Assembly: GCA_028819675.1 (NCBI GenBank)
Contig: JAPPKT010000022.1
Location: forward strand, 1-14,925
DNA: 14,925 nucleotides
Source: Caldilineaceae bacterium
GTDB taxonomy: Bacteria; Chloroflexota; Anaerolineae; Caldilineales; Caldilineaceae
Direction of reading: 5' to 3'
Part shown: piece by piece, positions 1 through 6,901 of the stretch
How positions within the stretch are numbered: the first letter of the stretch is position 1
Layout: every line of letters starts with the position of its first letter
Notes under the pieces: generated by a model
Told to the model about the DNA's origin: nothing
The model's input: the letters and a program-made list of their open reading frames with translations, nothing else
Database searches by the model: none
Made by a program: the position numbers and the translations under genes

Positions 1-22
1 GGGGGGGGGCCCCCCCCCCCCC
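1..22. repeat. G9/C13 homopolymer junction at the window edge
   Basis: Nine G are followed directly by thirteen C, giving a perfect 18-base self-complementary core. It sits at the very first base of the window, so it could be an assembly or library artefact such as homopolymer tailing at a contig end. If real, it could form a very stable hairpin or G-rich secondary structure. No gene overlaps it. Confidence 0.6.
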
Positions 23-30
23 ACAAGGGA

Positions 31-44
31 GGCCGCTTGCGGCC
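31..44. repeat. Short GC-rich inverted repeat
   Basis: GGCCGC, two T, then GCGGCC form a perfect inverted repeat; as RNA the practical stem is 5 bp with a CTTG loop. No T-tract follows on either strand, so support for a terminator is poor. It may mark the end of a transcription unit upstream of the window. Confidence 0.35.
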
Positions 45-56
45 GACCGCCCAAAA

Positions 57-91
57 ATGCGAGGAGAAAGTGAAGAGGAGTGAGGGGAGAG
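57..91. repeat. Heptad repeat array A (units end in AG)
   Basis: Five consecutive 7-base units all end in AG: ATGCGAG, GAGAAAG, TGAAGAG, GAGTGAG and GGGAGAG. The tract is almost pure purine on the plus strand. The 14-base block GAAGAGGAGTGAGG at 72-85 recurs exactly at 3948-3961 in array D, and the last unit GGGAGAG recurs as the last unit of array C at 3103-3109. It lies in the leader of the first epimerase gene; the gene upstream of it is outside the window. Confidence 0.7.
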
Positions 92-123
92 ATGCGTTCG
101 CTCGCCTCATTTTGAGTCACGAA

Positions 124-129
124 TTGACA
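124..129 (+). promoter_or_regulatory. Possible -35 element upstream of the first epimerase
   Basis: A perfect TTGACA hexamer lies 34 bases before the ATG of the epimerase gene. No convincing -10 hexamer is seen at 16-18 bases; the nearest A/T-rich stretch, GATATG at 153-158, is about 23 bases away. The hexamer alone is weak evidence for a promoter. Confidence 0.2.
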
Positions 130-163
130 TGATGGATGGCCTCATTCGGAGAGATATGGAGAT

Positions 164-1006
164 ATGACAACTGCATCCTTTACTATCAGCGCTTTTGGCG
201 ATGAGATCGCGGACGATTTGGAGGCGCAGCTGGAGACGCTCAATGAGCTGAAGATTTCCTGCCTGGAGCTGCGGGCGGCGTGGGGGGAGAATGTGCTGCA
301 TATGTCGGACGGGCGGGTCGCGAAGGTGCGGGCGCTGTGCGACGACCACGGCGTGACGATCAGCGCGATCGGCAGCCCGGTCGGGAAGAGCCCGATCGAG
401 GCGCTGATCGAGACGGAGGTGCAGAATCTGCGCCGCCTGAGCGAGATCGCCCGCCAGCTGGGTACCAGCAATATTCGCATCTTTTCGTTTCACCCGCCCG
501 AGGGCAGCGACGATTACGACAGCTTCGTGGAGACGGCCATCGACCGGCTGCGGCGTCTGACGGAGGTGGCCGCGGCGGAGGGCGTCACCCTGCTGCTGGA
601 AAACGAGAAGGGTATTGTCGGCGATACGCTCGACCGCTGTGTGAAGCTGGTCGAAGCTATTGACAGCCCGCATCTCGTCTTTCTCTGGGACCCGGCCAAC
701 TTCGTGCAGGTGGGCGAGGAGCGGATCACGGAGCGGGGCTGGCCTGTGATCGGCGGCCGGGTGGGCTATGTGCATATCAAGGACTGCAAGCTGGAGGGAG
801 GCGTGAAGGCCGCGGGGGAAGGCGACGGGCAGATCCCCGAGCTGCTGGACCGGCTGATCAGCAGCGGGTACCAGGGGATGCTGGCGCTGGAGCCGCACCT
901 GGCGATCGCCGCGCACAGCAGTGGTTTCAGCGGTCCGGACGGCATGGCGTACGCGGTGGAGTCGCTGCGGAAGGTGATGGATGCGGCAGGGGCTGTGGAG
1001 AACTGA
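164..1006 (+). CDS. Sugar phosphate isomerase/epimerase (TIM barrel), paralogue 1
   Basis: A 280-residue protein of the xylose isomerase-like TIM-barrel family (AP endonuclease 2 fold), usual length about 260-300. These enzymes isomerise or epimerise sugars, inositols or sugar acids in the cytoplasm using a divalent metal. The expected metal ligands are in order: Glu146 (LLENE), Asp176 (LWDPANF), His204 in HIKD, and Glu243 (LEPHL), so an active enzyme is expected. GGAGAG at 148-153 is a usable ribosome site 10 bases before the ATG. An 8-base direct repeat, GAACTGAG at 1000-1007 and 1011-1018, spans the stop codon. The next gene, GH88, starts 88 bases later on the same strand, suggesting a shared role in uronate or sugar-acid use. 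The substrate cannot be told from sequence. Confidence 0.9.
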   Translation: MTTASFTISAFGDEIADDLEAQLETLNELKISCLELRAAWGENVLHMSDGRVAKVRALCDDHGVTISAIGSPVGKSPIEALIETEVQNLRRLSEIARQLGTSNIRIFSFHPPEGSDDYDSFVETAIDRLRRLTEVAAAEGVTLLLENEKGIVGDTLDRCVKLVEAIDSPHLVFLWDPANFVQVGEERITERGWPVIGGRVGYVHIKDCKLEGGVKAAGEGDGQIPELLDRLISSGYQGMLALEPHLAIAAHSSGFSGPDGMAYAVESLRKVMDAAGAVEN

Positions 1007-1094
1007 GATTGAACTGAGCACGTATTGACGGTGATATGGAAGACATGTCCGCCGGAATGTAATCAGTGTAAACGAGCTGGGAGACCCAAACCCG

Positions 1095-2201
1095 ATGATT
1101 GACCTTGATAATCTGCAATCCAAGTGTGAAAGAACCGTCGATTTCGCGGCCGGGCAGCTGCGCCACCTGGTGGAGGCGCACCCGGACCATTTCCCGATGT
1201 ACACGCAGAACGGGAAGTGGATGCACAGCGGCGAGGCGTGGACGAACTGGTGCGAAGGCTTCCTGGGCGGACAGCTGTGGCTGGTCTACCAGGCCACGGG
1301 CGACGAGTATTTTCGCGAGAAGGCCGAGCATTACTCGCGCCTGCTGGAACACCGCAGGACGGACCGCAACGTCCACGATCTCGGCTTTCTGTTCTTCTCT
1401 ACCTGGAAGCGCTGGTACGACCTGACCGGCGAGGAGGACAAGAACGCGGTGGTCATCGAGGCCGGTCAGACGCTCGCCAAGCGTTTTAAGGAGAAGGGCG
1501 AATACCTGCGCTCCTTTGTCTCCGACGAGAGCCTCTTCATCGACATTATGATGAACGTGCCGATCATCTTTTACGCGGCACAGGAGACCGATGACGAGGA
1601 GCTGTGGGAGACGGCCTATCGCCACTGCCTGACCACCCGTCGCTACCTGGTGCGGGGCGACGGCAGCACCTCGCACGAAGGCATCTTCGACCTGGAGACG
1701 GGCGAGTTCCTCCGCCAGACGACGCACCAGGGCTGGCGCGACGACTCATCGTGGGCGCGGGGGCTGGGCTGGTCGCTCTACGGGTTCGGCACAGTGTACG
1801 GGCTGACGGGGGATGCCCGCTTCCTCAAGACCAGCCAGGACAACGCCTGGTTCTACATGGAAAACACGCCGGACCACGGCGTGCCGCCCAACGACTGGAT
1901 GGAGGCGCAGCCGCAGAATCCGCACGAGAGTTCGGCCGCGGCCATCGCCGCCAGCGGCCTGATCCAGCTTTCGCAGCTGGTCGGCGACCCGACGCTGGGC
2001 AAGCAGTATAACGACTACGCGCTGCAGATCGTGGATACGCTGACCGAGCCGGAGTTTGTCGCTTTTGACGATGAGGGCTGGGAAGGGGTGCTCAAGCAGG
2101 GCATGTACCACGAGCGGCTGGGGTTGGGCGTGAATGAGAGTGTGATGTGGGGGGACTACTTCTTTTTGGAGGCGGTGTGTAAGGTGCTGGGGGTGGAGTA
2201 G
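1095..2201 (+). CDS. GH88 unsaturated glucuronyl hydrolase
   Basis: A 368-residue (alpha/alpha)6-barrel glycoside hydrolase of family GH88, close to the usual length of about 375. It hydrates and removes the unsaturated uronic acid left at the non-reducing end of oligosaccharides by polysaccharide lyases. HDLGF (His94-Asp95) matches the segment of the first catalytic Asp (Asp88 in the Bacillus sp. GL1 enzyme), and Asp150 in DIMMN matches the second (Asp149). SHEG at 193, a WARGLGW motif at 220-226 and the C-terminal SVMWGDYFFLEA block are typical. No signal peptide is visible, so it acts on imported oligosaccharides in the cytoplasm. GGGAG at 1079-1083 is the ribosome site, 11 bases before the ATG. 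It is the best clue that the cluster degrades uronate-containing polysaccharides such as glycosaminoglycan, gellan or pectin-like material. GH105 is the main alternative. Confidence 0.9.
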   Translation: MIDLDNLQSKCERTVDFAAGQLRHLVEAHPDHFPMYTQNGKWMHSGEAWTNWCEGFLGGQLWLVYQATGDEYFREKAEHYSRLLEHRRTDRNVHDLGFLFFSTWKRWYDLTGEEDKNAVVIEAGQTLAKRFKEKGEYLRSFVSDESLFIDIMMNVPIIFYAAQETDDEELWETAYRHCLTTRRYLVRGDGSTSHEGIFDLETGEFLRQTTHQGWRDDSSWARGLGWSLYGFGTVYGLTGDARFLKTSQDNAWFYMENTPDHGVPPNDWMEAQPQNPHESSAAAIAASGLIQLSQLVGDPTLGKQYNDYALQIVDTLTEPEFVAFDDEGWEGVLKQGMYHERLGLGVNESVMWGDYFFLEAVCKVLGVE

Positions 2202-2235
2202 GGCAGTTTCTAGTTTTTTAGCAGTTAGTTTTTAG
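2200..2235. repeat. Heptad repeat array B (units end in AG)
   Basis: The array begins within the TAG stop of the GH88 gene. Its units are AGGGCAG, TTTCTAG, TTTTTTAG (one extra T), CAGTTAG and TTTTTAG, followed by TGACGGC. The block CAGTTTCTAGTTTTT at 2204-2218 recurs exactly at 6805-6819 in array E, and TTTTTAGTGAC at the end is also shared, so B and E are copies of one element differing by about one unit. Confidence 0.7.
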
Positions 2236-2298
2236 TGACGGCATTGGTGGGCGGCTGTTCTTTATGGGCTGGAAACTGTGGCGTGGGAGGGTGGTGTG

Positions 2299-3081
2299 AT
2301 GGGCAAAGTGGCATTGGTGACCGGTGCGGGACGGGGGATTGGGCGGGGCATTGCGCTGGCGCTGGCGGAGAGAGGGTGGTCGCTGGTTATTAACTATCGC
2401 GGCAATGCGGCGACGGCCAACGAGACCGCTGGGATGGTGCGAGAGGCCGGCGGTGGCGCGCTGGTGGTTCAGGCCGATATTGGCTCGGCGGCGGACCGGG
2501 CGCGGCTGGTGCAGGCGGCGCTGGAAGAGTTCGGCCGCATCGATCTGCTGGTGAATAACGCCGGCATGGGGCCGCGCACACGTATGGACATTCTGGAGAC
2601 GACGGAAGAGTCCTACGACGAGGTGATGAACGTAAACCTGAAGGGGCCGTTCTTTCTCAGCCAGCTGGTGGCGCGGACGATGCTGGAGCAGCTGGAATCC
2701 GGGCCGGCGGAGGCCGATGGCGGCAGGCCGCAGATCATCAATATTGGCTCGATCAGCGCTTACACCAGCAGCCCGGCGCGCGGCGAGTATTGCATCTCCA
2801 AGGCCGGTGTCGGCATGATGACGCTGCTGTTCGCGGACCGGCTGGCGGAGAGCGGCATCAACGTCGTCGAGGTGCGGCCCGGCATCGTCGAGACCGACAT
2901 GACGAGCACGGTGAAGGAGAAGTACGACAAGCTGATCGGCGACGGCCTGACGCCGATACGCCGTTGGGGGCAGCCGGAGGACGTGGGCAAAGCGGTCGCG
3001 GCACTGGCCGAGGGGCTGTTTCCGTTCTCGACCGGCGCGGTGCTGGATGTTGACGGCGGATTTCATATGCACAGGTTGTGA
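2299..3081 (+). CDS. SDR-family oxidoreductase (classical, FabG-like)
   Basis: A 260-residue classical short-chain dehydrogenase/reductase, the usual length. It is an NAD(P)-dependent enzyme that interconverts a hydroxyl and a ketone on a small substrate. The Rossmann glycine motif TGAGRGIG is at 8-15, NNAG at 86-89, the catalytic Ser is about 151, and Tyr164-x3-Lys168 forms YxxxK; the PGIVETDM stretch after it is also typical. I chose the ATG at 2299 because it has GGAGGG just upstream (2286-2291). A GTG at 2278 in frame would add seven residues ahead of the usual start of the fold and lacks a good ribosome site. FabG-like numbering does not prove fatty-acid synthesis; beside GH88 and epimerases a sugar or sugar-acid dehydrogenase is likelier. 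The next epimerase starts 36 bases after its stop. Confidence 0.88.
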   Translation: MGKVALVTGAGRGIGRGIALALAERGWSLVINYRGNAATANETAGMVREAGGGALVVQADIGSAADRARLVQAALEEFGRIDLLVNNAGMGPRTRMDILETTEESYDEVMNVNLKGPFFLSQLVARTMLEQLESGPAEADGGRPQIINIGSISAYTSSPARGEYCISKAGVGMMTLLFADRLAESGINVVEVRPGIVETDMTSTVKEKYDKLIGDGLTPIRRWGQPEDVGKAVAALAEGLFPFSTGAVLDVDGGFHMHRL

Positions 3082-3109
3082 ACGGCAGTAGTCAGTAGTC
3101 AGGGGAGAG
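3082..3109. repeat. Heptad repeat array C (units end in AG)
   Basis: Four perfect 7-base units follow directly after the SDR stop codon: ACGGCAG, TAGTCAG, TAGTCAG and GGGAGAG. The last unit is identical to the last unit of array A. It also supplies GGAG about 10 bases before the ATG of the next gene, so the array may double as that gene's ribosome binding region. Confidence 0.7.
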
Positions 3110-3117
3110 TGTAAGGC

Positions 3118-3945
3118 ATGAAACTGATCGTTTTCAGCAAGATGCTCCAGGAAAAGAGTATTGCCGAACTGGTCGAGCTGGCGCAGAAGCACGGCTACGA
3201 CGGTTATGACCTGGCGGTGCGGCCGGGCCATCCGGTCAACCCAGACAATGCGGCTGAGGCGCTGCCGCAGGCGCAGACGCAGATGGAGCAGGCCGGGCTG
3301 CAGATCGGTATGGTCACGGGCAACTTCGATCTGCTGACGGCCGACCACCCCCTGGCGGAGCCGCTGCTGGCGGCGATGGACAGCGCGGACGTGCGGCTGC
3401 TGAAGCTGGGCTATTTCAGGTTCGAGCCGCAGACGATGGACTACTGGGAGCAGGTGGAGAATGTGCGGCGAGCTTTTGCCGCCTGGGAAAGACTGGCCAG
3501 TATCTACAACGTCAAGATCTGCTATCATACGCACTCCGCCTACTGCATGGGCCTCAACGCGGCGGCGCTGATGCACCTGCTGCGCGACTTTGATCCCGCC
3601 TATTTGGGCGCGTATCTCGACCCCGGTCACTTTGCGGTCGACGGTGAACCGTTCGATTTCGGGCTGGCGATGGCGCGCGAGCATCTGAGCATTCTTTCGC
3701 TGAAGGATGTCCTCGTCGAGCGTGTTGAGAAGAACGGTCACGGTGCGGCCAAGCCGCGCTGGGTGGACGCCGGCGATGGGATCGTCGACTGGACGGCGGT
3801 ATTCGATGAGCTGCGCCGGATCGGGTATGACGGGTTCCTATCGATTCACTGCGAGTATGACATTGAGGAAGGCGCGGACTGGTTTGAGACCTTCGTGCGT
3901 GAGGTGGCGTTCTTTCGCAAGATGAGAGGGAACGGCGAGGAGTGA
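3118..3945 (+). CDS. Sugar phosphate isomerase/epimerase (TIM barrel), paralogue 2
   Basis: A 275-residue xylose isomerase-like TIM-barrel protein. The fold is supported by the GYDGYDLAVRPGHP segment at 27-39, YLDPGHF with Asp168, SLKD at 194-197 and IHCEYD with Glu246. Two of the usual four metal ligands look changed. The strand that normally ends in Glu reads YHTHS (His137, His139) with no Glu nearby, and the usual His before xKD is Ser194. It may bind metal through the histidine pair, have a different activity, or have lost activity. The gene starts 36 bases after the SDR gene, and heptad array D runs across its stop codon, so the last residues (NGEE) are partly encoded by the array. It is the last catabolic gene before the ATPase/DUF4435 cassette. 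It is only distantly similar to the other three epimerases here. Confidence 0.85.
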   Translation: MKLIVFSKMLQEKSIAELVELAQKHGYDGYDLAVRPGHPVNPDNAAEALPQAQTQMEQAGLQIGMVTGNFDLLTADHPLAEPLLAAMDSADVRLLKLGYFRFEPQTMDYWEQVENVRRAFAAWERLASIYNVKICYHTHSAYCMGLNAAALMHLLRDFDPAYLGAYLDPGHFAVDGEPFDFGLAMAREHLSILSLKDVLVERVEKNGHGAAKPRWVDAGDGIVDWTAVFDELRRIGYDGFLSIHCEYDIEEGADWFETFVREVAFFRKMRGNGEE

Positions 3946-3967
3946 GGGAAGAGGAGTGAGGAGTGAG
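3933..3967. repeat. Heptad repeat array D (units end in AG)
   Basis: Five 7-base units all end in AG: CGGCGAG, GAGTGAG, GGAAGAG, GAGTGAG and GAGTGAG. The stop TGA of the epimerase gene (3943-3945) lies inside the second unit, so the array enters the reading frame. It shares 14 exact bases with array A (3948-3961 with 72-85). Its end is 44 bases before the ATG of the low-GC ATPase gene. Confidence 0.7.
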
Positions 3968-4011
3968 AGCGTCTGCCGCCCCTCGCGGGTTGAGTATGGA
4001 GGCTCAAGCGA

Positions 4012-5151
4012 ATGATAAAGAGTCTTAGCGTTAAGGGCCTGAACAACCGAATCGATGCCGACCTGGAGTTCAATGAAGACCTGAACATCATTACGGGCAA
4101 GAATGGGTCGGGTAAGACAACGCTGCTGAAGCTGCTCTGGTATCTGATCAGCGGAAATCTTGAGCGCGTAATCTTTGAAGTCCCGTTTCAGCAAATTTCA
4201 GTGAAAGGCGATTCACTTTTGCTGGCGATTCATCGACGCAGTGCTAGCGAGTTCACATTAATTTCAACAGATTTTTTCAGTAATACTCAAAAGACAGGAA
4301 CTGTAGAACAACTGGATGACACGCTGAAAAGACTCAACAAGTATATCGTGACCGAGTCGAAAAAAAGTTTGTTCTTCCCCACATTCAGAAGAATAGAAGG
4401 GGGCTTTTCCGGTCTCAGCGATGTCAACCATCCAGACAGATCTGCAACTTCAACAACGGAGATGTTTCAGTCATCATTGGAAAGGTTCTCCTCTGATATC
4501 TCGACCAACGGTCACAGATTTGTCGCGTCAATCTCAACCCATGATGTTGGTACTCTGTTGACTCAGAAATACGCCGATATCAACGAGGAGATCAGAGACC
4601 GTCAGTCTCGGCTATTGGACGAGATTTCACAAAAGTTCCAGGTATCGCCTGGTGATTCCATAGGCTCGGAAGTATCTCAGGCTGTGCCCTCCGTACTTAC
4701 TGATATTCAACAGGTTGCTAAGGAGAGCGAGCGGCTTTTCAAGCCGTTTCTAGTGCTGTCCGAACTTACTCGAAACATCTTAGAATATCAGGCAATTCAA
4801 GTTGTGGGACAAAATGCCCATGGTGAAATAACGAAGGGGATTACTCTGGGAGAAGGATCAGACGGGGCAACTCTTGAAACAACAAAAGGAGCAATTGCAT
4901 CTGACAAGCTCTCCGCTGGAGAGAAGCAGATGCTAAGTTTTCTGTGCTACAACGCATTCAGCGAAAATACAGTCATCTTCATCGATGAGCCAGAATTGAG
5001 CTTGCATGTTGACTGGCAGAGACTCCTACTGCCAACGTTACTGGAACAGGAGACTGGGAACCAGTTCTTCATTGCTACGCATTCGCCCTTTATCTACGCA
5101 AAATATCCTGAAAAGGAGATTCCGTTGGGAGACAGGGGAGGTGCAAATTAG
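4012..5151 (+). CDS. ABC-type AAA ATPase of a PARIS-like defence pair (AriA-like)
   Basis: A 379-residue ATPase of the Rad50/OLD/ABC type. It shows Walker A GKNGSGKT (29-36, Lys35), an ABC signature LSAGE at 300-304, Walker B IFIDEP (Asp325-Glu326), and the switch His357 in ATHSP near the C-terminus. The middle (about 60-290) is divergent and probably carries the coiled or sensor insertion. GGAGG at 3998-4002 sits 9 bases before the ATG. Its stop overlaps the next gene's GTG by one base, so the two are translated together. In PARIS, AriA is the sensor that holds the AriB nuclease until a phage protein triggers release; that role is inferred here. Three 60-base lines count 50, 33 and 42% GC against 63% in the SDR gene, suggesting transfer. 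It is shorter than I recall for enterobacterial AriA. A non-PARIS ATPase/TOPRIM pair is the alternative. Confidence 0.82.
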   Translation: MIKSLSVKGLNNRIDADLEFNEDLNIITGKNGSGKTTLLKLLWYLISGNLERVIFEVPFQQISVKGDSLLLAIHRRSASEFTLISTDFFSNTQKTGTVEQLDDTLKRLNKYIVTESKKSLFFPTFRRIEGGFSGLSDVNHPDRSATSTTEMFQSSLERFSSDISTNGHRFVASISTHDVGTLLTQKYADINEEIRDRQSRLLDEISQKFQVSPGDSIGSEVSQAVPSVLTDIQQVAKESERLFKPFLVLSELTRNILEYQAIQVVGQNAHGEITKGITLGEGSDGATLETTKGAIASDKLSAGEKQMLSFLCYNAFSENTVIFIDEPELSLHVDWQRLLLPTLLEQETGNQFFIATHSPFIYAKYPEKEIPLGDRGGAN

Positions 5152-5897
5152 TGCCGATACCGTCCCCCACGGTAGAGGAGTTAGTTGCAACCCTTCGTCG
5201 CTCTTCCTTGCCAACGGTTCTCGTTGAAGGCCAAGAGGATATGCGCATCTATCGCTGGGTAGAGGCGCGCCTCGGCATTCAAGCCGCGAATGTGCTGCCT
5301 ACGGGTGGTAGAGACAAATTGTTATCTGTCTATGAACGAAGGCAGGAATTCTCCAATTTGCCGGTTGCCTTTGTCGCCGACAGGGACATGTGGTTTTTTT
5401 CAGGGATTCCATCAGACTACGATGAGGTCATTTGGACAGAAGGATATAGCGTTGAGAACGATCTGTATGCCGGCGCTGAACTTGAAAATCTCCTAGACGC
5501 CGAGGAGGCGCAGGCACAACAGCAATTGCTGGATGCTATTGCCGAGTGGTTCGCATTTGAGGTTGAAGAGTATCTTGCGGAGAGGCGTTATGAGGTCTCT
5601 CATCACTGCGACCGGGTTGTCCCGCGTGGACATGCACAGATAGATGAGGATTTCCGCAGAAGCCGTGGCTTTCGTACTCCTGGAGAGAGGATGCATCGGC
5701 AGATCAAGAGGGCGTATCAGCTTCAGCTCAGGGGAAAGCAGCTCTTTCAAATTCTGGAACGTTTTTTGAACGCCCCCAACCGCGGCACCCGCTATAACGT
5801 CGCATCGTTGCAAGAGATAGCACTGAAGATGACCCCTGGTCACCTACTGATGGGTCGTTTGATGCAAGAGATCGAACAAGCGGTAGCGGACCAGTAA
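5151..5897 (+). CDS. DUF4435 TOPRIM-like nuclease of a PARIS-like defence pair (AriB-like)
   Basis: A 248-residue DUF4435 protein, the family of the AriB effector of PARIS, which cleaves tRNA when released. TOPRIM-type acidic residues are in place: Glu26 in LVEGQED, the Asp77-Arg78-Asp79 pair after a hydrophobic strand (VAFVADRD), and Glu102 in the YSVEND motif typical of DUF4435. GGRDK at 52-56 fits the family pattern, and a C-terminal GKQLFQIL segment is also common in it. The GTG start shares its G with the TAG stop of the ATPase, and GGGGAGGTG just upstream (5134-5142) is a strong ribosome site, so the start is well supported. One line (5341-5400) counts 50% GC, lower than the flanks. The pairing with an ABC ATPase gene supports a toxin-like effector held by its partner. 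The nuclease target here is unknown. Confidence 0.8.
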   Translation: MPIPSPTVEELVATLRRSSLPTVLVEGQEDMRIYRWVEARLGIQAANVLPTGGRDKLLSVYERRQEFSNLPVAFVADRDMWFFSGIPSDYDEVIWTEGYSVENDLYAGAELENLLDAEEAQAQQQLLDAIAEWFAFEVEEYLAERRYEVSHHCDRVVPRGHAQIDEDFRRSRGFRTPGERMHRQIKRAYQLQLRGKQLFQILERFLNAPNRGTRYNVASLQEIALKMTPGHLLMGRLMQEIEQAVADQ

Positions 5898-5963
5898 CTC
5901 GCTCTAAGGAACACCAACGCAGTAGACAATAATAGTTTTTCAGGCTGAAAGGATTACAGAACT

Positions 5964-6785
5964 TTGCCTTACCCATACCCACTTGTATTCAGCACACTTG
6001 GCTCGCCGGGCTGGTCGTTGGAACGTGCGGCGGAGCAGGCGGTCGCCGACGGTTACGCCGGGCTGGAAGTGCGCATTCTGGACGGCCAGGTAATTCCGCC
6101 GGACCTGCCGGCTGAGCGCCGCGCCGCAATCCGCAGTCTGATGAAGGAGCACGGGCTGGTTATCGCCGGCATCGGCGCGTCCACCCGCTTTTCCTCGCCG
6201 GACGCGGACGACCGCGCCAAGCATCTGGCTGACCTGCGCGCCTATCTGGCGCTGGCCAGCGACCTGGAGGTGCCGATCGTGCGCACTTTCGGCGGCGGCC
6301 CGTCCGAGGGCCAGACGATGGAGGACGTGATCGATCTCGTTGCCGCCAGCCTGGCGGAGGCCGCGCCGGACGCTGAACGGCACGGCGTCACAATCTGCCT
6401 GGAGACCCACGACGCTTTCTGCCGCGGGCAGGAGGTGGCGGGCGTGCTGGACCAGGTGGATTCGCCGTGGGTCAAGGCGGTTTGGGACGTGCATCATCCC
6501 TTCCGCATGGGTGAATCGACCGAGGATACGTGGAACTACATCGGTTCACGCCTGGCCCATATCCATATGAAAGACGCCCGGCGAAGGGAGGACGGCAGCT
6601 GGGAGTTGAAGCTGATGGGCGAGGGCGAGGTCCCCTGCCGGGAGATCCTCCACCTGCTGGCGGCGAAGGGCTACGACGGTTATATCTGCGCCGAGTGGGA
6701 GAAGGCGTGGCATCCTGAGGTCGAGGAGCCGGAGATCGCTATTCCCCAGCATGCGCGGGTTCTGCGTGAGTGGATGGCGGGGTGA
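5964..6785 (+). CDS. Sugar phosphate isomerase/epimerase (TIM barrel), paralogue 3
   Basis: A 273-residue xylose isomerase-like TIM-barrel enzyme. All four expected metal ligands are visible: Glu147 (LETHD), Asp175 (WDVHHP), His201 in HMKD, and Glu244 or Glu246 (AEWEK), so it should be active. The start is a TTG. An in-frame TGA at 5946 leaves no upstream ATG, and GAAAGGA at 5947-5953 lies 10 bases before it. It restarts the high-GC catabolic run after the ATPase/DUF4435 cassette, 66 bases from its end. That gap is A/T-rich and includes a weak inverted repeat, TTTCA and TGAAA, around the ribosome site. The hydroxyacid dehydrogenase follows on the same strand after heptad array E. The substrate is unknown; the acidic context suggests a sugar acid or its keto form. 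Confidence 0.88.
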   Translation: MPYPYPLVFSTLGSPGWSLERAAEQAVADGYAGLEVRILDGQVIPPDLPAERRAAIRSLMKEHGLVIAGIGASTRFSSPDADDRAKHLADLRAYLALASDLEVPIVRTFGGGPSEGQTMEDVIDLVAASLAEAAPDAERHGVTICLETHDAFCRGQEVAGVLDQVDSPWVKAVWDVHHPFRMGESTEDTWNYIGSRLAHIHMKDARRREDGSWELKLMGEGEVPCREILHLLAAKGYDGYICAEWEKAWHPEVEEPEIAIPQHARVLREWMAG

Positions 6786-6793
6786 GACTTCGG

Positions 6794-6821
6794 TTTTTAG
6801 TATTCAGTTTCTAGTTTTTAG
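6794..6821. repeat. Heptad repeat array E (units end in AG)
   Basis: Four perfect 7-base units, TTTTTAG, TATTCAG, TTTCTAG and TTTTTAG, begin 9 bases after the stop of the third epimerase and are followed by TGACTGC. It is a near copy of array B: 15 identical bases at 6805-6819 and 2204-2218, and the same TTTTTAGTGAC ending. Confidence 0.7.
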
Positions 6822-6901
6822 TGACTGCGTCTCCTGGAGTTAGGTACGGTCAGGGACTGCCGGAGCTAGGAATTGGGGACGGCGGGGTGAGTGGGGTTGC
6901 G

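Noticed and set aside
57..91. Heptad arrays as a CRISPR
   Set aside because: Units are 7 bases with no spacers and no cas genes nearby.
2218..3741. A 507-codon open frame on the minus strand opposite the SDR and epimerase genes
   Set aside because: It is Arg/Gln/His/Pro-rich with no domain, lies opposite two well-supported genes, and is an expected by-product of high GC. The same holds for the other long antisense frames at 107-1204, 927-1727, 6866-7804 and 7979-8743.
3996..4028. Ten-residue leader frame (MEAQANDKES) overlapping the ATPase start
   Set aside because: The only nearby ribosome site, GGAGG, lies inside this frame and serves the ATPase ATG; nothing indicates attenuation.
6821..6901. 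Earlier GTG start for the hydroxyacid dehydrogenase
   Set aside because: The codon is the last base of heptad array E plus two following bases, and the added residues are low complexity without family support.
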